Positions 1-7,643 of a DNA stretch of 38,460 bases are shown here, piece after piece. Origin of the DNA: a virus; the IMG/VR virus record IMGVR_UViG_3300023180_000155, positions 1 to 38,460 of that record. One strand, 5' to 3'. The translations under genes were made by a program, and so were the position numbers. A model generated the notes under the pieces. That model saw only the letters and a list, made by a program, of their open reading frames with translations. It did no database searches and was not told the origin of the DNA. The stretch's first letter is position 1. Each line of letters starts with the position of its first letter.

Positions 1-2
1 TT

Positions 3-338
3 AGAAAAAAGAAGTTGATAAAAAAGTTGATAAAAAAGTACAACGTGCCAACAGAGCTACAAAAAGACTTAGTCGCTGTTACAGATAAGTATTTTGTAAT
101 TGAGTGGTACTACGATAATTATAATGATGCCATTCGTTGCTTTATTTACGGCCGCCAACCCGATGGTACCTTAGGTGACCGCAAAGGAACGACATGGTTC
201 GAGAGGACTGGTCTCGCCGTTTGGGAAACGGACGGCTTAGATAGAATACGCGACGACATAAATGCACTGTGCGACTTAGAAGTTGAAGTTGATTCGTTAA
301 AAAGAAGACGACGTGTTATGCGAGATAGATTTTTATGA
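3..338 (+). CDS. Hypothetical phage protein, possibly 5'-truncated by the window edge
   Basis: The reading frame is open from the window edge to a TGA at 336-338. The first possible internal start is a TTG at 15, so the true start may lie outside the window. The product is about 107 residues, begins with a lysine-rich segment and ends in a basic RRRR-containing tail (RRRRVMRDRF). No domain was recognised. It runs in the same direction as the RuvC-like gene downstream, from which it is separated by 146 bp. Its orientation matches the replication arm at the right of the window, which suggests it belongs to the end of that arm in a circular genome. That link is an inference. Confidence 0.55.
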   Translation, partial: RKKKLIKKLIKKYNVPTELQKDLVAVTDKYFVIEWYYDNYNDAIRCFIYGRQPDGTLGDRKGTTWFERTGLAVWETDGLDRIRDDINALCDLEVEVDSLKRRRRVMRDRFL

Positions 339-421
339 GGATTTGAGGTATACTATAAGTACGCATTTGATAGCTATGCTGTCTATGCCTTGATAAAATA
401 TCCTATCGAATGTGTACCACG

Positions 422-472
422 GGCCCAATACCAATTAACAAAAAAATAATTACTTAAGCATTTGATTGGGCC
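422..472. repeat. Inverted repeat GGCCCAAT...ATTGGGCC upstream of the resolvase gene
   Basis: Two perfect 8-bp arms (422-429 and 465-472) flank a 35-bp A+T-rich loop, ending 12 bp before the ATG of the RuvC-like gene. A TATACT element occurs at 349-354, but no convincing -35 box precedes it. The repeat could act in RNA folding at the ribosome binding region or as a protein site. It lacks the U-tract of an ordinary terminator. Confidence 0.35.
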
Positions 473-484
473 TTACAATTTACT

Positions 485-964
485 ATGACAAACAAACAAT
501 CTATTATCGCACTTGATCTAGGAACCACTTGCGGGTGGGCTATTAAACACAATAACCGTACGTATTCTGGGGTGTTTAAACTAGCCCCCAGTCGGTTCGA
601 CTCTTACGACCAACGGTTTATTACGTTTCGTAAAAGCCTACAAGAGCTAATAACCAAACGGTTTAAGGACGCAGACCTCAGTACGGTACAAGTGTTCTAT
701 GAAGAGGTGAGGCAATCCCAAGCTCCCGACGCCGCCCACATGTATGGCGGCTACAAAACGGTGTTAACTTGTTTTTGTTTAGAACATGGTATCTCGTATA
801 AAGGCGTGGGCGTCAAAACGATCAAGAAGTTTATCACGGGCACCGGCTCCGCCGGTAAAGAGAAAGTTATGGATAGTGTGCGGAAACTAGGCCATTACCC
901 AGAAGACGACAACGAAGCCGACGCCATCTCTATCTTGTACTACGGACTAGATTATTTGTCGTAG
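485..964 (+). CDS. RuvC-like Holliday junction resolvase
   Basis: A 159-residue protein of the RNase H-fold RuvC family, expected to cut branched DNA (Holliday junctions and replication forks) before packaging. The first strand carries IALDLGTTCGWA with the catalytic Asp at residue 11. A second acidic site is FYEEV (Glu 73/74). The C-terminal block DDNEADAISILYYG (about residues 141-154) supplies the last acidic residues, as in phage and bacterial RuvC. The length is usual for the family. The start is ATG with no strong Shine-Dalgarno sequence. The gene converges on the minus-strand nuclease gene and overlaps its 3' end by 13 bp, marking the meeting point of the two transcription arms. The family call is firm; the exact substrate is inferred. 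Confidence 0.85.
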   Translation: MTNKQSIIALDLGTTCGWAIKHNNRTYSGVFKLAPSRFDSYDQRFITFRKSLQELITKRFKDADLSTVQVFYEEVRQSQAPDAAHMYGGYKTVLTCFCLEHGISYKGVGVKTIKKFITGTGSAGKEKVMDSVRKLGHYPEDDNEADAISILYYGLDYLS

Positions 965-1359
965 GGCTTAACTAAGCCAGTGTCAAGCATAATGTCACTG
1001 AGCTTTATGTTGTCTATATAGACGTCAGCCACTAGCCTAAAATACTTTCCTCGCTTAACGTTTCTTAATTCAATACGCTGGGCGTTAATTAATAAGTCCC
1101 TTAATTGCTCCCGAGCAGCTATGGCGTCGGCTTTATTCTCGGCACTCGTTAACTCAACCGCGTCGTATCCAGTGGGGCGGATAGGTATATCTTTACAAAA
1201 TAAATCTAAATCGCAGTTTAAATTTACTTTAAACGTATCCCCGTCATGAACCTTGGTTACCTTCAAAACCTCTAGCTGCGTAGACTCAGATACCGCCAAA
1301 GGGGTAATCCCAAACACCGCCAATAGAATTGCACCAATTAAATAGAATATTTTTTTCAT
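952..1359 (-). CDS. Secreted staphylococcal-nuclease (thermonuclease) family protein
   Basis: A 135-residue protein with a signal-peptide-like N terminus: MKK followed by a hydrophobic stretch to about residue 24. The SNase fold follows. VTKVHDGDTF holds the metal-binding Asp 39/41; IPIRPTGYDAVEL holds the expected catalytic Arg 61 and Glu 69 plus Asp 66; and RGKYFRLVADVYIDN holds the second Arg (108). These are the counterparts of Arg35, Glu43 and Arg87 in staphylococcal nuclease, so an active Ca2+-dependent nuclease is likely. It is the last gene of the leftward arm, 2 bp after the DUF5675 gene. Export of a phage nuclease suggests action in the periplasm or on released DNA at lysis. That role is inferred. 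Confidence 0.82.
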   Translation of the reverse strand: MKKIFYLIGAILLAVFGITPLAVSESTQLEVLKVTKVHDGDTFKVNLNCDLDLFCKDIPIRPTGYDAVELTSAENKADAIAAREQLRDLLINAQRIELRNVKRGKYFRLVADVYIDNIKLSDIMLDTGLVKPYDK

Positions 1360-1361
1360 TA

Positions 1362-1760
1362 TTAAACGATCTCCAATTTAAACCCTGTAGGGTATGTCGC
1401 TAGTAATCGATTCAGTGTGTTTTTAGAATACGACACCGCCAATTGCCGGGGGTGCCCCATAAACTCCCATTCTTTGCCGACTAAAATACACCCTTCAATA
1501 TCCGATATGAAATTACCCGCATGAATAAGTATGCCCGATCGCCCCGGAACACTTAACACAACAAACGCTTCGGGATATTTCAAGCTGGTATAATTGGTCA
1601 CGTTGTATTCCCCACACGGGATGCACGACACGTTTCGGGCATTACGTTGCCACGGGAGTTCTAAAGTCTTACACACCTCGTCACCGTCCGAAGTGTGTAT
1701 CGTCCCTAGTATCCCCCGATTGCTTTCTATCTCTCGATTAAGAGTTAGTAAAGGGGTCAT
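1362..1760 (-). CDS. DUF5675 family protein, candidate lysis-associated enzyme
   Basis: The protein matches the DUF5675 pattern: an LELPW motif, the SCIPCGEY turn, VPGRSGILIHAGN and EGCILVGKEW. I chose the ATG at 1760 (132 residues), because the longer frame needs a TTG at 1787 and overlaps the upstream membrane gene by 50 bp. The His in ILIHAG (residue 80) and the Cys in EGCILVG (residue 91) resemble the H...S-x-GC signature of YkuD L,D-transpeptidases, which suggests peptidoglycan chemistry. It sits directly after two small membrane proteins and before the secreted nuclease, in the position of an endolysin in a lysis cassette. The family name is fairly sure; an enzymatic role is inferred. 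Confidence 0.75.
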   Translation of the reverse strand: MTPLLTLNREIESNRGILGTIHTSDGDEVCKTLELPWQRNARNVSCIPCGEYNVTNYTSLKYPEAFVVLSVPGRSGILIHAGNFISDIEGCILVGKEWEFMGHPRQLAVSYSKNTLNRLLATYPTGFKLEIV

Positions 1761-1986
1761 TCTGTGCTTTATTAAAGTTGCACGCAATAAGATTTACTAA
1801 GTTCATTAGCAGTTTAAAGTTTTTATCTTTAACCGCTGAGGACACAGTTGAGGCAATAGCCGCTCCGCCCGTAATGGCTAGTGCAAGTCCTTGAGGGTCG
1901 TCTAGGTAGGTCACACTAACCCCCAGCGAGCCCGCCCCGGAGGCGGCTAGTAAAACTTGGTATAATGTTTTGAAAAATTTAGTCAT
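1738..1986 (-). CDS. Small membrane protein, candidate holin
   Basis: An 82-residue product with two or three hydrophobic segments: about residues 9-27, 32-51 and a weaker one at 58-70. They are rich in Ala, Gly, Val and Ser. The tail is short and polar. A good ribosome site, GGAGAT, lies a few bases before the ATG. It overlaps the DUF5675 gene by 23 bp and follows an XhlA-like membrane protein, so a holin or antiholin role in host lysis is likely. No specific holin family was recognised, so the functional call rests on topology and location. Confidence 0.6.
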   Translation of the reverse strand: MTKFFKTLYQVLLAASGAGSLGVSVTYLDDPQGLALAITGGAAIASTVSSAVKDKNFKLLMNLVNLIACNFNKAQNDPFTNS

Positions 1987-1996
1987 GAATATCTCC

Positions 1997-2218
1997 TTAT
2001 TTATAATATAGTGCGCTTAAAAGCGCAGCGATAACGCTCAGTAATCCAGTAATAAAAGTTGCATTAATTCGCAAAATAATTGTGCGGACATCTTTTCGAT
2101 GTTCGTCTAACACTTGGCTTTTATAAGCTAACTCTTTAGACATTTCAGCTACTTTTACCTCAACCGTTCGCAATCGGTCTGATATGTCGTCCAGTTTTTT
2201 CTTGTCGTAATTGTCCAC
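1997..2218 (-). CDS. XhlA-like coiled-coil membrane protein (lysis accessory, possible spanin or holin partner)
   Basis: A 73-residue product with a charged coiled-coil region at residues 1-48, including RLRTVEVKVAEMSKEL, then one C-terminal transmembrane helix at about residues 53-70 (TFITGLLSVIAALLSALYY). This layout is that of the haemolysin XhlA family found beside holins in many phages. It is 10 bp upstream of the candidate holin gene. The start has little visible Shine-Dalgarno sequence. The role in lysis is inferred from topology and neighbours. Confidence 0.6.
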   Translation of the reverse strand: MDNYDKKKLDDISDRLRTVEVKVAEMSKELAYKSQVLDEHRKDVRTIILRINATFITGLLSVIAALLSALYYK

Positions 2219-2279
2219 ACAGTTTGTAGTATTGCATAAAAAACCAGTTTTTGTCTATTTTAAGTTGCCTATTTTTATG

Positions 2280-2513
2280 CTAACTTAATGAATCCAGTAG
2301 TGTTTGTATTTCGGTTTTTTCGCCTTCGTCCGCTACGTCTAGGTAGTGTGGGTTAGCCATAAGTGACGCAATTGCGTTTTTTAAATTTTCTTTTAAGGTG
2401 ATTACCTGAGCTTTGTGTTGAATTTCGATATTATTTAGCGCATCCTGCGCCGTTAACATATTGTTATAAGCGTTTAATAATTCTTGATTGTCTTTTATGT
2501 CTTTAATTGTCAT
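2280..2513 (-). CDS. Small hypothetical protein following the tail fibre gene
   Basis: A 77-residue, acidic, largely helical product with likely coiled-coil character (ALNNIEIQHKAQVITLKENL). Its start overlaps the 3' end of the fibre gene by 11 bp, implying translational coupling. Small helical proteins after fibre genes are often fibre chaperones, but no family was recognised and this is only a guess. Confidence 0.55.
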   Translation of the reverse strand: MTIKDIKDNQELLNAYNNMLTAQDALNNIEIQHKAQVITLKENLKNAIASLMANPHYLDVADEGEKTEIQTLLDSLS

Positions 2514-4614
2514 TGATTGTTTGCTCCTTGGTGCTGTCCACCTTATATTCTACACCGTATTTGGTAAATTCGTCTACTGCTAATTTGTCTTTCCGATCGC
2601 CAAAAATTAAAACATTGTAGGTGCCGGATTGCTCACACACTACTTTTGCACGTTTGCCGCCGTCAATCACTTCACCCCATGCCCTTCCAAAATGTTTAAA
2701 TGGATTTACCCATACTAAACTATCTTGGTTCAAATGTTCAAAATAATCGGGTAAGTCAATATAATTATCGCCTTCCTTACAATCAAGCTGATACTTATAG
2801 ATATTCCCGCCGGCACTTGGAGTTTCCACAAAGTAATGTCGTAATCGGTGTGTGTCTTTCTTTTGTGGGTCTGGGTGTGCAATATCAAACGACCCTGACC
2901 CCTTAGACAATGACCCACTAACAATAGCATTTCCGTTTACGTGTAATTTTTGTGACGGACTATTTGTTCCGATACCAAAATTTCCACTGTTGGTTAGTCT
3001 CATTTTTTCAGAACCATTTGTTCCAAAAACCAAACCGTGGTTAGTGTATGTTCTTAAAACTGCCGTGCCACCACCAGCATAAAACTGACCTAAAACCCCG
3101 CCATTGTTTCCATACAGATTCAAAACTGCATAGCTGTTTCCACTTGCTGTGTTTTTTAAATTAATTTGTGCCCCCGACCCTGAACTAACGGACTTCTCCA
3201 TGTCCAAAGCAGCATACTGTGTCGGACTCATTCCTATACCCAGGCTGTCATTAATCTTAACTTTACCATCATTCTCAATTCTCATTCGCTCTGTTGCGTT
3301 TGTTCCGATTGATATTGGATGGTTAGTATATGTTCTCAGATAAGCCGTTCCACCAAAACCGTCCGCATAATATTGGGCTACAACAGCTCCATTGTTGCCC
3401 TCTAAGACAAGGGATGCGTGACTCCTACCGTTGTTTGATGTGTCGGTGTTGGTGTTTTTTAGCCGAATGGATAAGCCCCCCCCACCCTTTTCAGATCGTT
3501 CCATATCTAAAATAGTAGTGTCTGTTGCAACCTTTCCAATGCCCAGTTTACCGCTTATTGTTGCGTTACCTGACACATCTAGTCTTTCGCTCGGTGTGTC
3601 ATTCCCAATACTAACATTCCCCCCATTTCTTGCTAGATAAACATTTGCATTATCTGGCTGAATATATATTGGCGTTCCCGCGCTACTACCGTAGTTGTAA
3701 GAAAAAAGTTTTGATCCTGTGCCATAATTTTGTAAGCCGATGACATTATTATAATCTTCCGTTCCAGTTACAATTCCACCCTCTACTCCAAGCCCAAAGG
3801 CTTGTATACTTGTCCCCAAACTGGGGCCAACGGACAACTTTTGAACCGGATTATTATTGCCAATACCCACTTTTCCGCCATCAGCAACAAAAACTCCGCT
3901 CCCCCCGTCATCATACAGTTTCAAGCCATTTACATTTTTAGCTTTTATTTCACTCGCTGTAAAGGTTCCACTAATAATATCTACATCGCCGTTATCGGCT
4001 ACTGAGACACCCCCAGTTCCAGAATCGTTAAGCAATGCTACTCCACCAATATCCCTAGCTCGGATACCCTCTGTTGCTATATACTGCCCGCTATTTTGAG
4101 TAAATGAGTCTCTTGGGTCCACGCCCCCAGCATTAGCGTCTACATACGACTTAATTGCTTTAGCACTAGCTAACGTATCGTCGTTTGCGCTTACGGATGT
4201 TAAGTCTGTGTCTAATACCCCCGGTTTTAGATTATCAACTTCTAAGTTGCTGACCGTTGTATTGTCGGCGTCTATGGTAGGTAGGCGAGCTTCCGGGAGC
4301 GTACCGCTTGTGAGATTCGTAGCGTCTTGACGTTTAGTATCCAATTCGTCAATGGCCGCTTTCACGGTGCCAGAGGTTAGCGACGAATCCGCATTATTAT
4401 AGATTACCTTGTTGGCTTCGATACCGTCCGCAAACACCCACGCCGCACCGTCCCACCGATAAAGGCCTTTTATCTTCCGGTTAACGCCTATAACGCCTGT
4501 GGTTGTTTTGACAACAAATAGATCGCCAAGCTCCGCAGTAGCCGGTAACTGCGCAAACGTGTCCACTTGCCCCTTGATCGGGGAGTCTGCGCCAACAAAT
4601 AAGTCCTCCAGCAT
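2503..4614 (-). CDS. Tail fibre-like protein with an internal duplication
   Basis: A 703-residue protein. The N terminus (residues 15-65) resembles fibre adaptor regions, with GDLFVVKTTTG and GLYRWDGAAWVFADG. Residues 215-345 hold VGIGNNNPVQKLSVG-type repeats usual in phage fibre shafts. Two copies of a roughly 95-residue module follow (about 356-453 and 457-546), sharing LGIG, ILDME/ALDME, LKNT, L.GNNG and LRTYTNH. The C-terminal block (571-703) starts at GSGSFDIAHPDP and contains HRLRHYFVETPSAGGNIYKY. I associate this module with marine phage fibres, and it lacks the usual S74 autoprotease signature. It probably binds the host surface or is attached to the other fibre. The start overlaps the stop of the preceding gene by one base. 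Confidence 0.78.
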   Translation of the reverse strand: MLEDLFVGADSPIKGQVDTFAQLPATAELGDLFVVKTTTGVIGVNRKIKGLYRWDGAAWVFADGIEANKVIYNNADSSLTSGTVKAAIDELDTKRQDATNLTSGTLPEARLPTIDADNTTVSNLEVDNLKPGVLDTDLTSVSANDDTLASAKAIKSYVDANAGGVDPRDSFTQNSGQYIATEGIRARDIGGVALLNDSGTGGVSVADNGDVDIISGTFTASEIKAKNVNGLKLYDDGGSGVFVADGGKVGIGNNNPVQKLSVGPSLGTSIQAFGLGVEGGIVTGTEDYNNVIGLQNYGTGSKLFSYNYGSSAGTPIYIQPDNANVYLARNGGNVSIGNDTPSERLDVSGNATISGKLGIGKVATDTTILDMERSEKGGGGLSIRLKNTNTDTSNNGRSHASLVLEGNNGAVVAQYYADGFGGTAYLRTYTNHPISIGTNATERMRIENDGKVKINDSLGIGMSPTQYAALDMEKSVSSGSGAQINLKNTASGNSYAVLNLYGNNGGVLGQFYAGGGTAVLRTYTNHGLVFGTNGSEKMRLTNSGNFGIGTNSPSQKLHVNGNAIVSGSLSKGSGSFDIAHPDPQKKDTHRLRHYFVETPSAGGNIYKYQLDCKEGDNYIDLPDYFEHLNQDSLVWVNPFKHFGRAWGEVIDGGKRAKVVCEQSGTYNVLIFGDRKDKLAVDEFTKYGVEYKVDSTKEQTINDN

Positions 4615-4934
4615 TATACTACCTCCGAAACTCGTATACTAAATGTTATGCTTGTTGAGGCATTGGTGATAATATTAATACCTAACGCCACCAACGGAGC
4701 CGACGTTGCTTTAATCCACACGTTTCCGCTAACGCCTGCTAACACGTTGGTCGCAATAGTGTCCCGAATCTGTGGGTTTGTTGAAACCAATACCGCTTCC
4801 AAGTTTATGTTATCTGACGACGACCCACCCTCAATACGCACCGTGGCTCTAGCGTTACCTTGCAAATAAATTAGCGGTTGTTGCCCCGTCTCGGTAGTAA
4901 AGGTTTGTATGATGTCCCGAGAGTAGTGAGCCAT
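4614..4934 (-). CDS. Hypothetical virion-associated protein between the fibre genes
   Basis: A 106-residue product rich in Thr, Ser, Val and Ile, with a beta-sheet-like composition and no Cys. No family was recognised. It is coupled by TAATG-type overlaps to the genes on both sides, within the tail-fibre cluster, so a small structural or fibre-accessory role is plausible but not shown. Confidence 0.55.
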   Translation of the reverse strand: MAHYSRDIIQTFTTETGQQPLIYLQGNARATVRIEGGSSSDNINLEAVLVSTNPQIRDTIATNVLAGVSGNVWIKATSAPLVALGINIITNASTSITFSIRVSEVV

Positions 4935-5416
4935 TAATCAGTCCAGTGTTTGTCATCGGCGCAGTTAAATGTTTCTAACTGCTTAATAGTATACTTGGCG
5001 ATTTTTGCTTCCAACTCGTTTGACTTAGTACGAATCTTTTCAATAAACGCAACCATGGTCGTGTACTCGGCTAGGTTGTTCGCTTGCTCGTAAATTAAGT
5101 TAAGCTGCTTTGTGATCGGATAAATCGCCGTAATACGAATGTGTGCTTGGTCTTTAATACACATTACGTGGTGTTGGATTAACTGGCTTCGAAAAAACTG
5201 TTTTTCCAAAACTGTTGAAAACTCAGTAATTGGATTTAAGGCATACAACTCTTGTTTTAATTCGTCTGTCAAATCTAAAAGCTCAACAGCGTTATCACCG
5301 CCAATGTCTTGGTTGGCAGAGACAACATATTGGTTGTCGATATAAAAATATGTCTTGTCACCAGTGATCTCTGGCTCAACAATATTCTGCAAGTTAATTA
5401 TTCTGTAAACGTACAT
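4934..5416 (-). CDS. Hypothetical protein between the fibre genes
   Basis: A 160-residue product. The N-terminal half looks beta-rich (YVYRIINLQNIVEPEITGDK) and the C-terminal half is helical, with a likely coiled coil at about residues 100-150. A strong AGGAGG site lies six bases before the ATG. It lies 8 bp after the RCC1 fibre gene and may be a fibre assembly chaperone or baseplate-like component. No recognised domain supports either idea. Confidence 0.55.
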   Translation of the reverse strand: MYVYRIINLQNIVEPEITGDKTYFYIDNQYVVSANQDIGGDNAVELLDLTDELKQELYALNPITEFSTVLEKQFFRSQLIQHHVMCIKDQAHIRITAIYPITKQLNLIYEQANNLAEYTTMVAFIEKIRTKSNELEAKIAKYTIKQLETFNCADDKHWTD

Positions 5417-5424
5417 GTGGCCTC

Positions 5425-7620
5425 CTAACTAAAGTAAAACGGTTGCATTGTAGAAATACTTCTATTAGATACCCCCTCTCGATAAATCGGTAACTGGTAG
5501 GCACCCCCATAGCCAGCTTGATAATACACACCTTCTTCCGTTAGCACGCCTAAAGATGTTTCTGAACCTCGGCCAATCGAACACAATTTAACAGGTTTAT
5601 GCTTCATAAATCCAAGAACTGGTTGCAAACTAGTATTGGTTGCAAGGTCAGTCCCAATTCCATAGTTTCCGTTATCATTATAGCCACACGCTTGGATATA
5701 GCCGTCATCGTATAGGATAACTGTCGATGTGTTGGTTAGTGACCCTAGAGTTTTTAACTGCGTTATAGTACGGCCAGATCGCAAACTGTTCGGAATTGTT
5801 TGGTGCGTGGTTCTCACAGTAGTTGTGCCATCACCTAGTTGGCCGTATAAATTATACCCACTAGCAACGATGCTCTGATCGTCTTTAATGACGTAAGACA
5901 CACCATAGTCGCCATGAGCCATCAATATGTCTTGATTATCTGTCCCTAATCCACTAATATGCTGCGGTGTGTTGTATTGAGTTGTGTTTCCAGTCCCTAA
6001 ATTTCCAGCTCCGTTGTACCCCCAAGTATAGACTGCCCCTGTAGATAATAAACACATGGATGCACCGTAAGTTCCAGTAAACCCGGTATTAAATCCATGC
6101 GCTCCTGAAAACTTAGAAACCGTCACTCCCCCAAACGCATTGACTAATTGAGGTGTTGATTGATCTGTTGTACTTCCAATTCCTAATTGACCTCGGGCGT
6201 TATACCCCCACATGTACAAATCGCCGGATGTGTCAATTCCGGCTGAAAAACCCCCATACTCTCCCATAGCATAAACTTTAACCCAATCGCTTTTTGATAA
6301 TAGTTGTGGTATCGATTGGTTAGTAGTATTGCCTATACCTAATTGTCCCTCTCCATTAAACCCACACGCATACAAACTGCCATCATCGGCTAAAAACAAA
6401 GTGTGGTATCTACCGAGGTAATAATATCCTTTAGACAACTGAACATCAACTATATTGACACCATTTAAAGCGGTCACTTTTGTTGGCACCAAAACATTGG
6501 AAGTATTACCTACTCCCAATTGGCCGTAGCTGTTATACCCCCACGCCCATACCTCTCCATTATCCATAAGTACGATATTATCACGCCCCTGTCGTTCCCA
6601 TTTAATCGGCGTTCCGGTTGTCCCAAGTGGGAAAGCTGGTTGAATCATAAATGTGGAATCATCAAGATAACTGCCTTTCCCAAGGTTCCCATAAACTGCA
6701 TCGCCCCAGCACCGCAAAGTATTATCGTCTAAAATGACACCCCCAGATCGATACCCACCATCACTAGCTGCACCATCCGTATTCGGTAACGCAACAACTC
6801 GCCGTTGTGGGTTTTGCCCCCACTGGACAGTAGAACTCGCCCCCACGCCAAGCATGTCGTATTGATTACCAACTGGCAATCGAGTAACAGACGTACCATT
6901 GTTGTACAAAAAATCCCCTTTAGTCGAAAGTAAAGTCGAAGAAAGCGCGCCCAACGTTATTAACGCGGTTGCAGCGTCCGCATCGTCCAAAAGCGTTTGT
7001 GCAAACGAGCTAATACCTAAAGTTGTTTGAGCTTCGGCTGCGTCGGCATCGTCAATAAGGCCCTGCCCAAACGTTGATACTGCATAGCCCCCAACCGACG
7101 CCCCATCGGCTACGCTGGGTACGCCCGTGGTATTGTTAAAAAACAGATATTTTCCCTTGCGCTCATTAAGCGGAGGAAGCTCAACCGGAGTAGCCCCAGT
7201 GTCCGATGGAGATTGACGAATCGTCCGGTTTAAATCACGCTCCAATTGTTGCTGAATGGCTATGCTTTTGTTTAACGCTAAATTCATAGCATCCGACTCA
7301 AACGCCCCGGATTGAGTAAAACCAGTGGTTCGAGCCACGGGTATGTCTCGGGAAAGCGTAACATTGTCATCGAGCGTCAGCCCCGAAGTAAAAACCACCT
7401 TGCCACCAGCTAGGCCATCCGCCAGATCGTCCGATGTAATGCTTGACCCGTCGGCTTTTTTCACGGTATAATCGGTAATCTCAGTTTTCAGTACGTCATT
7501 TAAATACACTTTAATATCGGACGTCTCATAAATTACGTATGTAAATACAAAGTCTGTTTGGCTTGCTGTCGCTACATACTGATTAATGGGGTCTATGTCG
7601 TTTACGGGTACGTTTGCCAT
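5425..7620 (-). CDS. T7-type tail fibre fused to an RCC1-like beta-propeller
   Basis: A 731-residue protein. Residues 1-140 match the T7 gp17 N-terminal domain that docks fibres on the tail: NQYVATASQTDFVFTYVIYE, KVYLNDV, LSRDIPVARTTGF, DAMNLALNKSIAIQQQLERD. Two shaft repeats of the type DDADAAxAxxTLG lie at 190-225. From about residue 298, RCC1-type repeats recur with the core WGYNxxGQLGxGNT: motif copies near 302, 358, 417, 470, 531, 586, 643 and a degenerate one near 700. Seven good copies fit a closed propeller. The protein should attach through the N terminus and expose the propeller to the host. The start has a clear GGAGA site. An RCC1 head on this fibre type is unusual; see findings. 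Confidence 0.88.
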   Translation of the reverse strand: MANVPVNDIDPINQYVATASQTDFVFTYVIYETSDIKVYLNDVLKTEITDYTVKKADGSSITSDDLADGLAGGKVVFTSGLTLDDNVTLSRDIPVARTTGFTQSGAFESDAMNLALNKSIAIQQQLERDLNRTIRQSPSDTGATPVELPPLNERKGKYLFFNNTTGVPSVADGASVGGYAVSTFGQGLIDDADAAEAQTTLGISSFAQTLLDDADAATALITLGALSSTLLSTKGDFLYNNGTSVTRLPVGNQYDMLGVGASSTVQWGQNPQRRVVALPNTDGAASDGGYRSGGVILDDNTLRCWGDAVYGNLGKGSYLDDSTFMIQPAFPLGTTGTPIKWERQGRDNIVLMDNGEVWAWGYNSYGQLGVGNTSNVLVPTKVTALNGVNIVDVQLSKGYYYLGRYHTLFLADDGSLYACGFNGEGQLGIGNTTNQSIPQLLSKSDWVKVYAMGEYGGFSAGIDTSGDLYMWGYNARGQLGIGSTTDQSTPQLVNAFGGVTVSKFSGAHGFNTGFTGTYGASMCLLSTGAVYTWGYNGAGNLGTGNTTQYNTPQHISGLGTDNQDILMAHGDYGVSYVIKDDQSIVASGYNLYGQLGDGTTTVRTTHQTIPNSLRSGRTITQLKTLGSLTNTSTVILYDDGYIQACGYNDNGNYGIGTDLATNTSLQPVLGFMKHKPVKLCSIGRGSETSLGVLTEEGVYYQAGYGGAYQLPIYREGVSNRSISTMQPFYFS

Positions 7621-7643
7621 GGTCTATCTCCTATAGTATAATA

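Noticed and set aside
14-37. Tandem GTTGATAAAAAA repeat at the left edge
   Set aside because: Only two copies inside a Lys-rich coding frame; most simply explained by codon repetition.
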